A DNA stretch of 64,000 nucleotides from Bog-473 sp963750075 (GTDB lineage: Bacteria; Actinomycetota; Acidimicrobiia; Acidimicrobiales; RAAP-2), in contig CAVVPG010000004.1 of the NCBI GenBank assembly GCA_963750075.1, positions 248,001 through 312,000 on the forward strand, written 5' to 3'. Below, piece by piece: positions 51,764 through 60,863 of this stretch. Position 1 is the stretch's first letter. Each line of letters begins with the position of its first letter. A model generated the notes under the pieces. That model was not told where the DNA came from. It ran no database searches and saw nothing but the letters and a program-made list of their open reading frames with translations. The position numbers and the translations under genes are program-made.

Positions 51764-53152
51764 GTGATCCCCGCCCAGGAGCTCGTCGAGCACGCGGTGG
51801 CCTCGGCGAGCGCCGCCGGCGCCGACGGCTGTGTCGTACTCGTGGAGGAGCTGAGCCACGCCGACGTCCGCTTCGCCCTGAACACCACGACGACCAACGG
51901 CGTGCACCGCGCCCGCACCGTGAGCGTGGTGGTCGTCGCCGGGGCCTCGGTCAGCACGGCCCGACGCACCGGGGACGTGGGTACCGACAGCATCGACGAG
52001 ATGGTCGGCTCCGTGCTCTCCGACGCCCGGCAGGCTCCGCCGGCCGAGGATGCCTTCGCCCTCGTCGAGCCCTCGGAGGGCGATCGCGGGCGCGACTTCT
52101 CCCTGGCCCCCGAGGAGACGGACGCCTCGGTGCTCGACGCCGTCCTCTCCCCCTTGTCAGGAGCGTTCCGGCGGGCGCAGGCCCGTGACGCGGTCCTGGC
52201 CGGCTTCGCCGAACTGGACGTCGAGACCGTCTACCTGGGGAGCTCGACGGGGCTCCGGCTCTCGCACGCGCAGCCCACCGGGGCGGTGCACCTGGTGGGC
52301 CGGACGGCCGACGGGAGGGGTTCGGCCTGGGTCGGCGCGCCGACGATCGCTCCCTCGTTGGAGGAGATGGAGCAGGACATCTGGCGCCGCCTCGACTGGG
52401 GGAAGCGACAGATCGCGCTGGATGCCGGCCGCTACGAGGTGATCCTGCCCCCGTCGGGGGTGGGCGACATGATGGCCCTGCTCGACCTCTACGCCCTCGG
52501 CGGCCAGGACGCCGAGGACGGCCGTACCGTCTTCTCCAAGGAAGGGGGTGCAACCCGCGTCGGCGAGCGGATCGCCACCATGCCCTTCACGCTCTCGAGT
52601 GACCCCTTCGAGACGGGCGTGGAATGCGCACCCTTCGTGGCGACGTCTGCGAGCAGCTCGGACATCTCCGTCTTCGACGACGGACTGCCCGCCGGGCGCA
52701 CCGAGTGGCTGCGCGACGGGGTCCTCTCCCGTCTGCGCTACCACCGGGCGGGAGCCGCGCGGTCCGGGGTGGAGATGGCGCCCTACATCGACAACCTCAC
52801 GCTGCGCTGCGACGGGCCCGAGGGTGGCTCCGTCGACGACATGGTGGCCCACACGGAGCGGGGGCTCCTGCTCACCTGCCTGTGGTACATCCGCGTGGTC
52901 GACCCGGCCACGCTGCTCGTGACGGGCCTGACCCGTGACGGGGTGTACGTGGTCGAGGACGGCGCGGTGGTGGGCGCGGCGAACAACTTTCGCTTCAACG
53001 AGAGCCCCGTCGACCTGCTCGCCCGGGCCACCGAGGTCGGGCGGCCGGTCCGCGCGCTCGGACGCGAATTCGGCGAGTACCTCAACCGCACCGTGATGCC
53101 GCCCCTGCGCATCCCCGATTACAACATGAGCTCGGTCAGCCAGGCGAGCTGA
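51764..53152 (+). CDS. TldE/PmbA-family partner protein
   Basis: A 462-residue TldE-like protein starting at GTG 51764. It lacks the HExxxH motif, as expected for the non-catalytic subunit. Recognisable parts are AVASASAAGADGCVVLVEE near 9-27, RGSAWVGAPTIAPSLEEM near 186-203, RYEVILPPSGVGDMMALL near 224-241 and the C-terminal PPLRIPDYNMSSVSQAS. It pairs with TldD to form the peptidase. Its last 17 bases overlap the convergent methyltransferase gene. Confidence 0.85.
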   Translation: MIPAQELVEHAVASASAAGADGCVVLVEELSHADVRFALNTTTTNGVHRARTVSVVVVAGASVSTARRTGDVGTDSIDEMVGSVLSDARQAPPAEDAFALVEPSEGDRGRDFSLAPEETDASVLDAVLSPLSGAFRRAQARDAVLAGFAELDVETVYLGSSTGLRLSHAQPTGAVHLVGRTADGRGSAWVGAPTIAPSLEEMEQDIWRRLDWGKRQIALDAGRYEVILPPSGVGDMMALLDLYALGGQDAEDGRTVFSKEGGATRVGERIATMPFTLSSDPFETGVECAPFVATSASSSDISVFDDGLPAGRTEWLRDGVLSRLRYHRAGAARSGVEMAPYIDNLTLRCDGPEGGSVDDMVAHTERGLLLTCLWYIRVVDPATLLVTGLTRDGVYVVEDGAVVGAANNFRFNESPVDLLARATEVGRPVRALGREFGEYLNRTVMPPLRIPDYNMSSVSQAS

Positions 53153-53909
53153 TCCGCGGCTCGGCCGGACGCCGCAGCTCGACGAGCACTCGTCGCGCCG
53201 TCGACGCGAAGCGGCCGTGACGCCGGATGTGCTCGTGCATGTCCCGGAGCCGGTCGGCGTAGGCGTCGGGTGTGAAGCCCGGCACCGTCCAGAGAACCTT
53301 GCGAAGGAAGCACACCACTGCGGCGACGTCGTAGAACTCGACCCGCAGGGCACACGACCGGAGGTCGAGCACCTGGAGCCCCGCCGATTCGGCGGCGGCG
53401 CGGACACGTTCCGGGCTGCGGTTCAGGTTCACGGGTTGCGGGCCCAACATGAAGTCGGTGAGCTCGCGGTTGGTCCCCGGCCCTATGTGCTGGGCCAGAT
53501 AGGTCCCGCCCGGACGCAGGACCCGTGCGATCTCCTCCCACAACACGACGACGGGGTGGCGGCTGACCACCAGGTCGAACGACGCGTCGGCAAAGGGCAG
53601 TGTCGGGGCGTCCACCACGGCAACGACGTGTGCGCCGAGCGGGTGCAGCCGGTCCCGTGCGATGGCCACATTGGGTGGCCACGACTCGGTGGCCACCAGC
53701 AACGGCGGGGGCGCCGTGACGGTGGCGAGGACCTCGCCGCCACCCGTCTCGATGTCCAGGGCGGCGCGGGCGCCCGCCATGCGCCCTGCCATCAGCCGGG
53801 CATATCCCCACGGTGGCCGCTCTTCGGTCGCCCGGCCTTCGAACCAGGAGAAGTCCCAACCCTCCGTCGGCGCGGTGGCACCCTCGGCCACGAGCTCCTC
53901 GAAGGTCAC
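53136..53909 (-). CDS. Class I SAM-dependent methyltransferase
   Basis: A 257-residue methyltransferase. The SAM-binding segment is present in a diverged form (ARAALDIETGGGEVLATV near 47-64, Gly-rich loop ETGGGE), followed by LPFADASFDLVVSRHPVV near 104-121 (motif II/III) and VLRPGGTYLAQHIGPG near 132-147. Substrate is unknown. Its 3' end overlaps tldE by 17 bases on the opposite strand. Confidence 0.78.
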   Translation of the reverse strand: MTFEELVAEGATAPTEGWDFSWFEGRATEERPPWGYARLMAGRMAGARAALDIETGGGEVLATVTAPPPLLVATESWPPNVAIARDRLHPLGAHVVAVVDAPTLPFADASFDLVVSRHPVVVLWEEIARVLRPGGTYLAQHIGPGTNRELTDFMLGPQPVNLNRSPERVRAAAESAGLQVLDLRSCALRVEFYDVAAVVCFLRKVLWTVPGFTPDAYADRLRDMHEHIRRHGRFASTARRVLVELRRPAEPRISSPG

Positions 53910-54004
53910 TTCGTCATGCCCGGGGCGCTCCCTCCGGTGCTCCTCGGTCGCGGGGTTCCCCCAGCGCCGCGGTCACAGATCGGACTTCAGGACGTTGACG
54001 AGGT

Positions 54005-55444
54005 TCATGGGTGTCGACGGGAAATGAGCTCAGGATGGTGGCGAGGTTGCTCCGCTTGGACCGTGGACCGGTAGGTCGAGATATCCGAGGAGTTGGCCAG
54101 CTGGGTGATGATGGACGCCAATCTGGCCCGTGTCGCTCTCGACCACCGCGCAGCTGGGCGCCTGCGTTGGACGGCAGGCTCATGCCGTGCAGGTCGTCGT
54201 CGAAGTGGGTGAGTTTCGACAGGCATGCCCGAGGTGCGACGGCGCGGAGACAGGCAACCGTCGCGCAGGACCGTGGTCGTTGCGGCATTGCGCGCGAAGG
54301 CCGTCTGGAAGGCCGCGTCCGTCGAGTTGTAGTCCGACACCACCGCGTTGACCTGGGCCACACCTGTCGTCCGGTTGTGGTTGTTGATCACGTTCTGAGC
54401 GACGTTCTGGCCCAGGAAGAGGACGGAGCCCCACACGATGGCGAAGATCACCCAGCCCCTGGCGGCGCCGGCCAGGGTGAGGGTGGCCCACGCGGGGGTC
54501 TCGTCTCCGGTCGGCAACGCCGGCACCGCGCCGCTCCCAGGTCGACGGCGGTGGCATGGCCCCGAGGCCGGTCGGCGGCGGCGGGGGCGGCATCGGCGGC
54601 GGCCACTGTGGCGGCGGCGCTGGAGCCGGGGGCTGGCCCGTCTCGTCGGGCGCTGTCGCCGGTGAGTCCGGTTGTGGCGCCGCCGGGGGCGCGTCGCTCC
54701 GCGTGGTCTCCGAGGTTCCCGACGGATACGAGAACGGCTGTGCGGGCGCGGGCGGCCGAGGCGGATACGCGCTCGGGTCGGGCGGCGCCCCCGGGACGGG
54801 CATGGGCCCTGGGAGGCGGGGAAGAACGGTGCGGGAGGAGCCGTGGCGATCGGGTCGCCGAGCATCCCCCAGGCGTATTCCGACGTGAGCATCAGGAAGT
54901 AGGAATGGAGGCGCACCTGGTACCGCAGCAGGGCCGCGTAGGCCGGGTAGAGCGACGGGTGCATCCGGCCACTGAACAACGTGATGACCCAGACCACGAA
55001 CAGCAGCGGGAAGCTGAGGCCGTACTCGACGATCTGGGCGAAGACGGCGGCCGGGATCACCAGGATCAGCCGGAACAGCACCGCCCACCGGTTCAGTCTC
55101 CCTCCGGCAGGGATGATCGGCCGGGCCGGGTAGTCCTCGTCGTCGAGGGAGAAGGGAGGGTAGCGGTCGGTGAGCAGGTACATGTAGGCGTAGACGCGCG
55201 TCGTCCAGCGCACGACGCCGCTGACGAAGCTGTGCACCCACTCCGGGAGGCGACCCATGAACAGCGCGCCGAACCAGCCGATCACCACGACGAAGAACGT
55301 CGCGAGGAAGAGGAAGTACAGCACGATGAATTGCGGGATGGCCAGGATGATGCGGAAGGCCACCGTCATCCGGCGCTGGGGCGCGGTGCCGGCGTACCAC
55401 ATGTCGACACGCCTCGTCGGCACCGCCATCGCTGGGTTGGTCAT
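54005..55444 (-). pseudogene. DUF4389-domain membrane protein, multiply frameshifted
   Basis: The 5' part (55444 to about 54835) encodes two helix blocks of a DUF4389 protein: RMTVAFRIILAIPQFIVLYF, VVRWTTRVYAYMYLLTDRYPPF, RLILVIPAAVF, and a second ALLRYQVRLHSYFLMLTSEYAWG. Then reading switches to a second frame near 54830 (in a C run) through a Pro-rich linker. It returns near 54530 to the first frame for a further membrane helix (GWVIFAIVWGSVLFLGQNVAQ), and shifts again near 54250 and near 54150. The intended protein is about 470-490 residues. At least four indels within 0.7 kb argue for decay or poor consensus. Function unknown. Confidence 0.65.
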
Positions 55445-55700
55445 GTCGCCCCCTTCTGCCGGCCGCGTGTCACTCCCGCTGATCAGGCCGAACGTTAGAG
55501 CATGCGCGTGCAGGCGACTGAGATCCCCGGCTCGCCCGGCTCAGGGGTGGCCGCACGTGCCGAGCCGGTCCGTCTGGAGGAACACCCGGCCCAACGCCAC
55601 CCAGGCGCTCGAGTAGTAGGTCGGGTGTGCGCGGTTCGTCGCTCTCCGCCTTACCGAGCAACCGCAGTGCGACGCCCGTGCGATGCCCCGCCGCGCACGC

Positions 55701-56822
55701 TCAGAGCGAGTCGTACACGGCGTCGATCAGTGCACGGTTGCGCGTGCTCTGCCAACGGGGGATCACGTGGTTCATGACGTACCCGAAGGCGACACCAGCA
55801 TGCGGATCGGCGAACCCGACGGCGCCACCCGTGCCGAAGTGCCCGAAGCTGCCGGGGTTGGGCCCGAACGGGCGGCGCGGCGAGGTCGGCTTGAACCCGA
55901 GCCCGAACGTCACATCTTCGTGCAGGATCGGGCAGTAGCCCTCGGACTGGGGAGATGTCGCCTCGGCCAGCAGGTCTGCGGAGAGCACGCGCCCGGGCTC
56001 GAGCAGCGCGGCGTACACGCGGGCCACCCCGCGCGCCGTGCCGTGCCCGTTGGTGGACGGGACCTCGGCCCCTCGCCACTCGTCCGAGTTCACGACGCCC
56101 ATGGAGGAGTAGCCCGGCGGGTTGAAGTAGCTGAGCATCTCCATGCGGGCGTCGCCGTGCAGGGCGTCGAAGTCCATCGTTTGCCCTTCACCCGGCGACT
56201 CGAAGATCACCTCGGCGCAGCGGTGCCGCTGCGCCCGCGGGACGCCCACGTGCACGTCGGCCCCGAGCGGGGCGACCAGCGCCGCGAGGCTGTCCGCGCA
56301 CGCGTCGCCGCTCACGCGACGTACCACCTCGCCGATCAGGTGGCCGTAGGTGTTGGTGTGGTACGCGTGCCTCGTGCCGGGCTCCCACCACGCCTCGGTC
56401 GCCGCCAACGCGCCCGTCATCCGTCCCCAGTCCCACAGATCCCGGTTGGTCAGCGGCTCGCGGATGGCCGGCACGGCCGCCCGGTGGCACAGGGCATGGC
56501 GCAGGGTCGCCCCTTCCTTGCCGCCGGCAGCGAACTCGGGCCACACCGACGCGACGGGGTCGTCCAGCGCGATCCGCCCGGCATCGACGAGCTGCAGCGC
56601 CAGTATGGCCAGGAAGGCCTTGCCGACCGAGTAGAAGTCGACCAGGGTGTCGAGCTGCCACGGCGCATGTCGCTCGCCGTCACGCCACCCGCCCGCGAGG
56701 TCGACCACCGCGGTGCCGTCGACCACCACGCAGACGGCTGCGCCGACCTCGCCGCGCTCGGCGAAGTTGCGCGCGAACTCCGCTTCGACCGGGGCGAAGC
56801 GGGGGTCGCACCTCCCGACCAT
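55701..56822 (-). CDS. Serine hydrolase of the beta-lactamase/EstB family
   Basis: A 373-residue beta-lactamase-fold serine hydrolase of class C-like type. The Ser-x-x-Lys motif is SVGK in DFYSVGKAFLAIL near 66-78, the second motif is YHTN near 150 (Tyr-x-Asn position), and HFGTGGAVGFADP near 330 is the KTG-equivalent strand. Such proteins are mostly esterases or peptidases, not antibiotic-degrading enzymes. ATG 56822 (MVGRCDPRFAPVEAEF) is chosen as it starts right at the domain; no signal peptide is visible, so it acts in the cytoplasm. It lies 89 bases after the PHB-depolymerase-like gene on the same strand. Confidence 0.82.
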   Translation of the reverse strand: MVGRCDPRFAPVEAEFARNFAERGEVGAAVCVVVDGTAVVDLAGGWRDGERHAPWQLDTLVDFYSVGKAFLAILALQLVDAGRIALDDPVASVWPEFAAGGKEGATLRHALCHRAAVPAIREPLTNRDLWDWGRMTGALAATEAWWEPGTRHAYHTNTYGHLIGEVVRRVSGDACADSLAALVAPLGADVHVGVPRAQRHRCAEVIFESPGEGQTMDFDALHGDARMEMLSYFNPPGYSSMGVVNSDEWRGAEVPSTNGHGTARGVARVYAALLEPGRVLSADLLAEATSPQSEGYCPILHEDVTFGLGFKPTSPRRPFGPNPGSFGHFGTGGAVGFADPHAGVAFGYVMNHVIPRWQSTRNRALIDAVYDSL

Positions 56823-56910
56823 GGGGGCATCCACGGGCTCGACTCTGTCGTGGGCGCGCCAGGACGGGCAAATGCCCGGTGCCGACCACGGGCCCGGCGC
56901 CCCGTGGTGC

Positions 56911-57990
56911 CTAGCGCCGCGGATGGGCGGAGAGAAAGGACCAGATCGCCGCCGACGAGTCGAAACCCATGTAGGGCGGGCCCACGAGCCGCGCGGAACC
57001 ACTCGACCCGGGGTGACCCATCCACGCGTGGTTGGCGCCCGTGACTTTCGCCCATTCGACGACTGTTCCGACCCGGCATGGCTGCCAGACCTCGAGGTGC
57101 ACCGCCGCATTGGAGGGATCCGACGCGCTCGTCGGTGCGGACGGGCAGCCGTCGTGCGCCGCGATGGTCTTCAGGCCGTCCACCGGCGGCGGGAAGTCGG
57201 TCCGGGTGAGCGAGCGCGAGCCGTACCCGCCGTCGATCGGGATGTTCTGATCGTCGGTGCCATGGATCTCGAGCGCCGCCACGGGGTGGGGCAAGGGGCA
57301 GCTGCTCACCTCGAGGTCGCCCGCCTGGACGCCGATGGCGACGATCTGGTTGGAGAGCTGGCAGGCGAGCCGCTCGGCCAAGATGGCGCCGTTGGAGTGC
57401 CCGGCCGCGAACACACGGCTCCTGTCGATGTCGTACTGGCCTTCGAGCTTGGTGATCAGGGACGAAATGAAGGCAACGTCGTTGACGTTGTCCTGGCTCT
57501 GCTCGGCGACCGAACAGCACCCTCCGCCGTTCCAGACGAGTCGGTTCGGGGTGAACCGGTGGATGGGCGTCCCGTTCGGGTACACCACGATGAACCGGTT
57601 GGCCTCGGCCAGGCCGTCGAAGCCGCTGTTCTGCTCGAACTGGGGCCCCGAGCCGAGACCACCGTGCAGGGCGACGAGGAGAGGCACCGGCGTGTGCTTG
57701 GGGAGCGAGCGCGGCACGTAGAGCGCATAGGACCGCACCACGGTCCCGCCGAGGACGATGGTGCCGGTGCTGTGCCGCCCCCTCGGGGTGACCGCCGGCC
57801 TGATCACCGCCCCGGAGGGGACGACGGGCCCGATGGACGGCGGGGACGAGGCGGCCGCCGGCGCCGGCGGGGACGAGGCGCCGGCCACCCCGCACGCGAC
57901 CACCAACGCCACCAGGGCGGCCAGGGCGCGTGGGTGAGCTCCCACCTGCCGCGGCCTCCGGGGCCTGCACGCGCGTGAGTTCGGCGCCAT
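56911..57990 (-). CDS. Secreted PHB-depolymerase-like esterase (LpqC family)
   Basis: A 359-residue secreted alpha/beta hydrolase. A signal peptide is clear with start 57990 (MAPNSRACRPRRPRQ, then a hydrophobic run to about 47), followed by a short Pro/Ser/Ala linker. The catalytic domain has LLVALHGGLGSGPQFEQNS near 112-130, VVYPNGT near 145, the nucleophile in FAAGHSNGAILAER near 193-206 (GHSNG), LEIHGTDDQNIPIDG near 238-252 (Asp) and ANHAWMGH near 325 (His). This matches the poly(3-hydroxybutyrate) depolymerase/feruloyl esterase group. In-frame codons upstream to 58245 are basic and do not look like a natural N-terminus. Confidence 0.85.
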   Translation of the reverse strand: MAPNSRACRPRRPRQVGAHPRALAALVALVVACGVAGASSPPAPAAASSPPSIGPVVPSGAVIRPAVTPRGRHSTGTIVLGGTVVRSYALYVPRSLPKHTPVPLLVALHGGLGSGPQFEQNSGFDGLAEANRFIVVYPNGTPIHRFTPNRLVWNGGGCCSVAEQSQDNVNDVAFISSLITKLEGQYDIDRSRVFAAGHSNGAILAERLACQLSNQIVAIGVQAGDLEVSSCPLPHPVAALEIHGTDDQNIPIDGGYGSRSLTRTDFPPPVDGLKTIAAHDGCPSAPTSASDPSNAAVHLEVWQPCRVGTVVEWAKVTGANHAWMGHPGSSGSARLVGPPYMGFDSSAAIWSFLSAHPRR

Positions 57991-58476
57991 CGATCTATCG
58001 TCCCGGGCAGATGTGAGCATTCCTTGAGGGATCGATTCGGGTCCCTCCCTGTCCTTCTCGTGTTCACGCCTCGAGTGCAATCCGATCCGCCGCGTCCAGC
58101 GTCTGGCCCGGGACGGGTTCCGCAGCGCCGTGGCCTCGTGGACCGCCGCGTCGTCGGACCGCGGGACAATGAGCTTGAGGATTCCCACGATCATGCAATG
58201 TCCATGGCGGGTTGAGCCTTGAACCTGTTGCGGCGGCGACGCCACATCATCTCGGTCATCATCTGCATGGACGAGGGATGGCGCGGATCGGCCCGCCTAG
58301 GGACCCGAAGTCCGGCGAAGCCGGCGCCGGGGGCGGGGGCGGGGGCGGGCGGGTCTTGCCCTGAGCCGTAGCCCCTCGGGCCGTGGCGGCAGCGGGAAGG
58401 GGTCGGGCCACACGTAGCCACTAACCGGCCGAACTGGGATGGTTCCCAGTTCTCAGTTGCCGTGGCGCAGAAGCCA
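57991..58476. other. Gene-poor stretch with G-rich tract
   Basis: I see no supported gene. The tract GGGGGCGGGGGCGGGGGCGGGCGGG at about 58328-58353 (plus strand, in parts GGGGGC repeated) could form a G-quadruplex. A GC hairpin-like CCGGCGAAGCCGGCGCCGG precedes it. The promoter of the secreted esterase should lie near 58000-58100. Confidence 0.4.
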
Positions 58477-58950
58477 TCAACCTTTCTTGCCGTGACGCCA
58501 GTCGTCCGGCACGCGGATCGAGCGAACAGACGCCTGAGCGCGGTCCTTCGCATCGGAACTCAGCACGCACGCCACCGTGGTGATCTGATCTTCACGTGCG
58601 GCGACGCGAGCGCTGAGCTGAACAGTGGAATTGATCGGTACGGGACGCCGATAGTCGACCGACATTGATGTGGTGGCGTACCAGATCTCGGGGTCCGTCC
58701 CTATGTCTCGCCCTTCTCGCTGGTAAGCGCTCGCAATAGCCGTACAGACACCATGGCAGTCGAGAAGCGTGGCGATGATCCCGCCATTCAGGAAATGCTG
58801 TGGCCCAGCGGCGTATTCGTCACTTGGAATCCACTGGGCAACGGCCACCTCGCCGTCCCAATAGCTCTTTAGCTTGAGACCGGAGGGATTATCTGCTCCG
58901 CAGCCCCAGCAGAAGTTGCCAATCATTTGATCTTGTATCGATTTCGACAT
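58477..58950 (-). CDS. PaaI-like hotdog-fold thioesterase
   Basis: A 157-residue hotdog-fold protein. CWGCGADNPSGLKLK near 14-28, LNGGIIATLLDCHGVCTAIA near 54-73 (start of the central helix with the acidic catalytic Asp64-like position) and YRRPVPINSTVQLSARVAAR near 99-118 are typical of the PaaI/YbgC group. It hydrolyses acyl-CoA thioesters, substrate unknown. CWGC and later Cys may simply be structural. It stands alone. Confidence 0.82.
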   Translation of the reverse strand: MSKSIQDQMIGNFCWGCGADNPSGLKLKSYWDGEVAVAQWIPSDEYAAGPQHFLNGGIIATLLDCHGVCTAIASAYQREGRDIGTDPEIWYATTSMSVDYRRPVPINSTVQLSARVAAREDQITTVACVLSSDAKDRAQASVRSIRVPDDWRHGKKG

Positions 58951-59389
58951 TGGTCAACATATTGCCTGATTTGGGCTCGATCGTGCCGGGTGATGGACTG
59001 CCCCACTCGTGCCGGAGTGTCCCACCTACCCGGCGAACGGGGGCGGGCGTTCGCGGGTCTCGCCGTGCCGATTCACTCGACACATCAAGAGCGGAGGGTC
59101 CGCTGGCGGAGGGGATGAAGGCGGGCGGGATTGCCCCACCTGACGACCTCAAGATCACCCCGTTCTCGACGCCGATGCTCGGTAGGGTCTCGTAGCGGCT
59201 CCGAGATTGAAGAGGCTGAGCCGATTGCTGCGCCACCGGCTGTTACGGCCAACGCCGATCGTGAACCTCGCGAAGCAAGGTCCACAAATGAGGCGCCCTT
59301 CATCGGAATCTGCAGTCACTTCAAAGTGAAGTTCGGTAGGGCGCGGTCGCCGGCGTGTCGCAGACCGCGGCGTTCGGGGGCAGTCCGAT
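58951..59389. other. Gene-free stretch
   Basis: No gene is supported in these 439 bases. Short open frames on both strands have unnatural composition. It holds the upstream region of the leftward thioesterase gene and the downstream end of the methyltransferase gene. Confidence 0.4.
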
Positions 59390-60085
59390 TCAGCTTTGGC
59401 GGGCTGAACCGAAAATGAACCACCGCGTCGACTGGATCTCAGCCTTCCAGCTCTCCGCTTCGACCAGCGACTGCAGCTCACCCGGCTCGTACATCACACT
59501 CACGACCCGGTACTCGGATCCGTCCCTCAGACGACGCAAGTGCAGGTCAGTGTCGTATTTGATGACGAAGGGATCCCTCACGGGCGTCCTTGGTTGCGGG
59601 TCGTTTCGATTGTCGATGAGGAACGCTCGTCCCGAGGGAGTGAGCCATGAGGCAACGAGGGACCAGAACTCGCCAAATCGGGACCTTGGCACGTGCGAGA
59701 GCCAGAAGGAGAAGAACACCACGTCATAGCGGGAATCGCCTTGCCAATCGAAGAGATCCGCCACGACGTAGTTCACGTCGGAGCGACCCACCCGTCCCTG
59801 ATTGAGAGCGAGAACCTCGGGCGAAGTGTCCACCACGGTGAGACGGTCGGCTGTGCGAGCGAGGCGCTCGGTCCACCAACCGGTACCTCCGGCCAGTTCC
59901 AAGACCGAGCCGGTGGCTCCGAAGGAGGCGAGAGCGTCGTCCACGACCGCGACTTGGCTCTGCCATTCGAGCAGCTGTTTCTCGCCTCGGTCGAACCGGC
60001 CTCGTCGCTGCCACCATTCGTCGTACTCGGGCGCCCGGGCCTGGTAGTACGACCGCTGCTCCGAGAGGAGGTCCTCGTCGCTCAC
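59390..60085 (-). CDS. Class I SAM-dependent methyltransferase
   Basis: A 231-residue methyltransferase with SYYQARAPEYDEWW near 9-22, motif I SVLELAGGTGWWTERLA near 58-74 (LELAGGTG), VVDTSPEVLALNQ near 82-94, VVADLFDW near 104-111 and VVFFSFWLSHVPR near 118-130. This matches small-molecule methyltransferases with a YYxxRAxEYD start. GTG 60085 (VSDEDLLSEQR) is chosen since it starts just before that element; open frame runs on to 60301 but upstream residues look non-coding. Substrate unknown. Confidence 0.72.
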   Translation of the reverse strand: MSDEDLLSEQRSYYQARAPEYDEWWQRRGRFDRGEKQLLEWQSQVAVVDDALASFGATGSVLELAGGTGWWTERLARTADRLTVVDTSPEVLALNQGRVGRSDVNYVVADLFDWQGDSRYDVVFFSFWLSHVPRSRFGEFWSLVASWLTPSGRAFLIDNRNDPQPRTPVRDPFVIKYDTDLHLRRLRDGSEYRVVSVMYEPGELQSLVEAESWKAEIQSTRWFIFGSARQS

Positions 60086-60210
60086 TTCGGCAGTTTCGCG
60101 CTCTTGAACGAGTGCCTCAGAGAGCGCGTCCTCAACGATCGGCGCGATCCCTTCACCAGGTGAGCCCTCCCCATGGATACCGGGAGCACAACGAGCGTGG
60201 CCGTGCTTCC

Positions 60211-60813
60211 CTACGGATGTCCCGTGGGCGCTCGTCGCCGCATGCCTCGACGCACGGTGCTGCCTCCCCGATCGGACAGTTCCCGCAGGAGTGGTACCCA
60301 CGAGCCCAGATCACGAACCTCCGGCCACTCGGTCTTCGCGGCGTCGTCCGCCCGGCGCAGGGCAATGGCGGCGCCGGCCAGTGGCAGGTCCTCGAACGCG
60401 GCGACCGCGCCGGCCGGCAGGGGCCCACCTTGGGCGGCCAGCGACGCCACGCTGTCGGGAGCCAGGACGCCGCCGTAGGCGCGCTCGGTCGCCAGCAGAT
60501 AGCGCTTCGCCTGTACGTGCAGCGCGACGAGCCCGGCCACCCGCTCCCCCAGCGCGGCGCGGACCGCCGAGGCCCCGGCGTCGGGGTGCGTGCGGTCGTC
60601 GACCCCGGGAAGGAGATGGCCGATGTCGTGCACGAGCCCCGCGGCCGCCAGCTCCGGATCGTCGGGGTACGCGTGCCCGAGCAACGCAGCCGTCTGCAGC
60701 GCGTGGTCGAGCTGCGAGACCGAGGTGCCGGTGCGCAGCGGGCGCGTCGCACCGGTGGCGAGCAGGGTGACGATCTCGTCGACGCCGAGCCCGCCGTCCG
60801 GCCGCACCCTCAT
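60211..60813 (-). CDS. HD-domain phosphohydrolase/oxygenase-like protein
   Basis: A 200-residue helical protein with the HD metal motif: DHALQTAALLGHAYPDDPELAAAGLVHDIGHLLPG, here the parts HALQTAALL near 37-45 and LVHDIGHL near 60-67. THPDAGASAV and LVALHVQAKRYLL add further His ligands. Members of this subgroup resemble PhnZ-like diiron oxygenases and myo-inositol-oxygenase relatives, so oxygenation or phosphohydrolysis are both possible. It is divergent from the sulfotransferase gene, 50 bases apart. Confidence 0.78.
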   Translation of the reverse strand: MRVRPDGGLGVDEIVTLLATGATRPLRTGTSVSQLDHALQTAALLGHAYPDDPELAAAGLVHDIGHLLPGVDDRTHPDAGASAVRAALGERVAGLVALHVQAKRYLLATERAYGGVLAPDSVASLAAQGGPLPAGAVAAFEDLPLAGAAIALRRADDAAKTEWPEVRDLGSWVPLLRELSDRGGSTVRRGMRRRAPTGHP

Positions 60814-60863
60814 GAGCCCATTCTCACCCGTGGTCTCCCCCGTCGCGGGTACGGTGACGCCCC

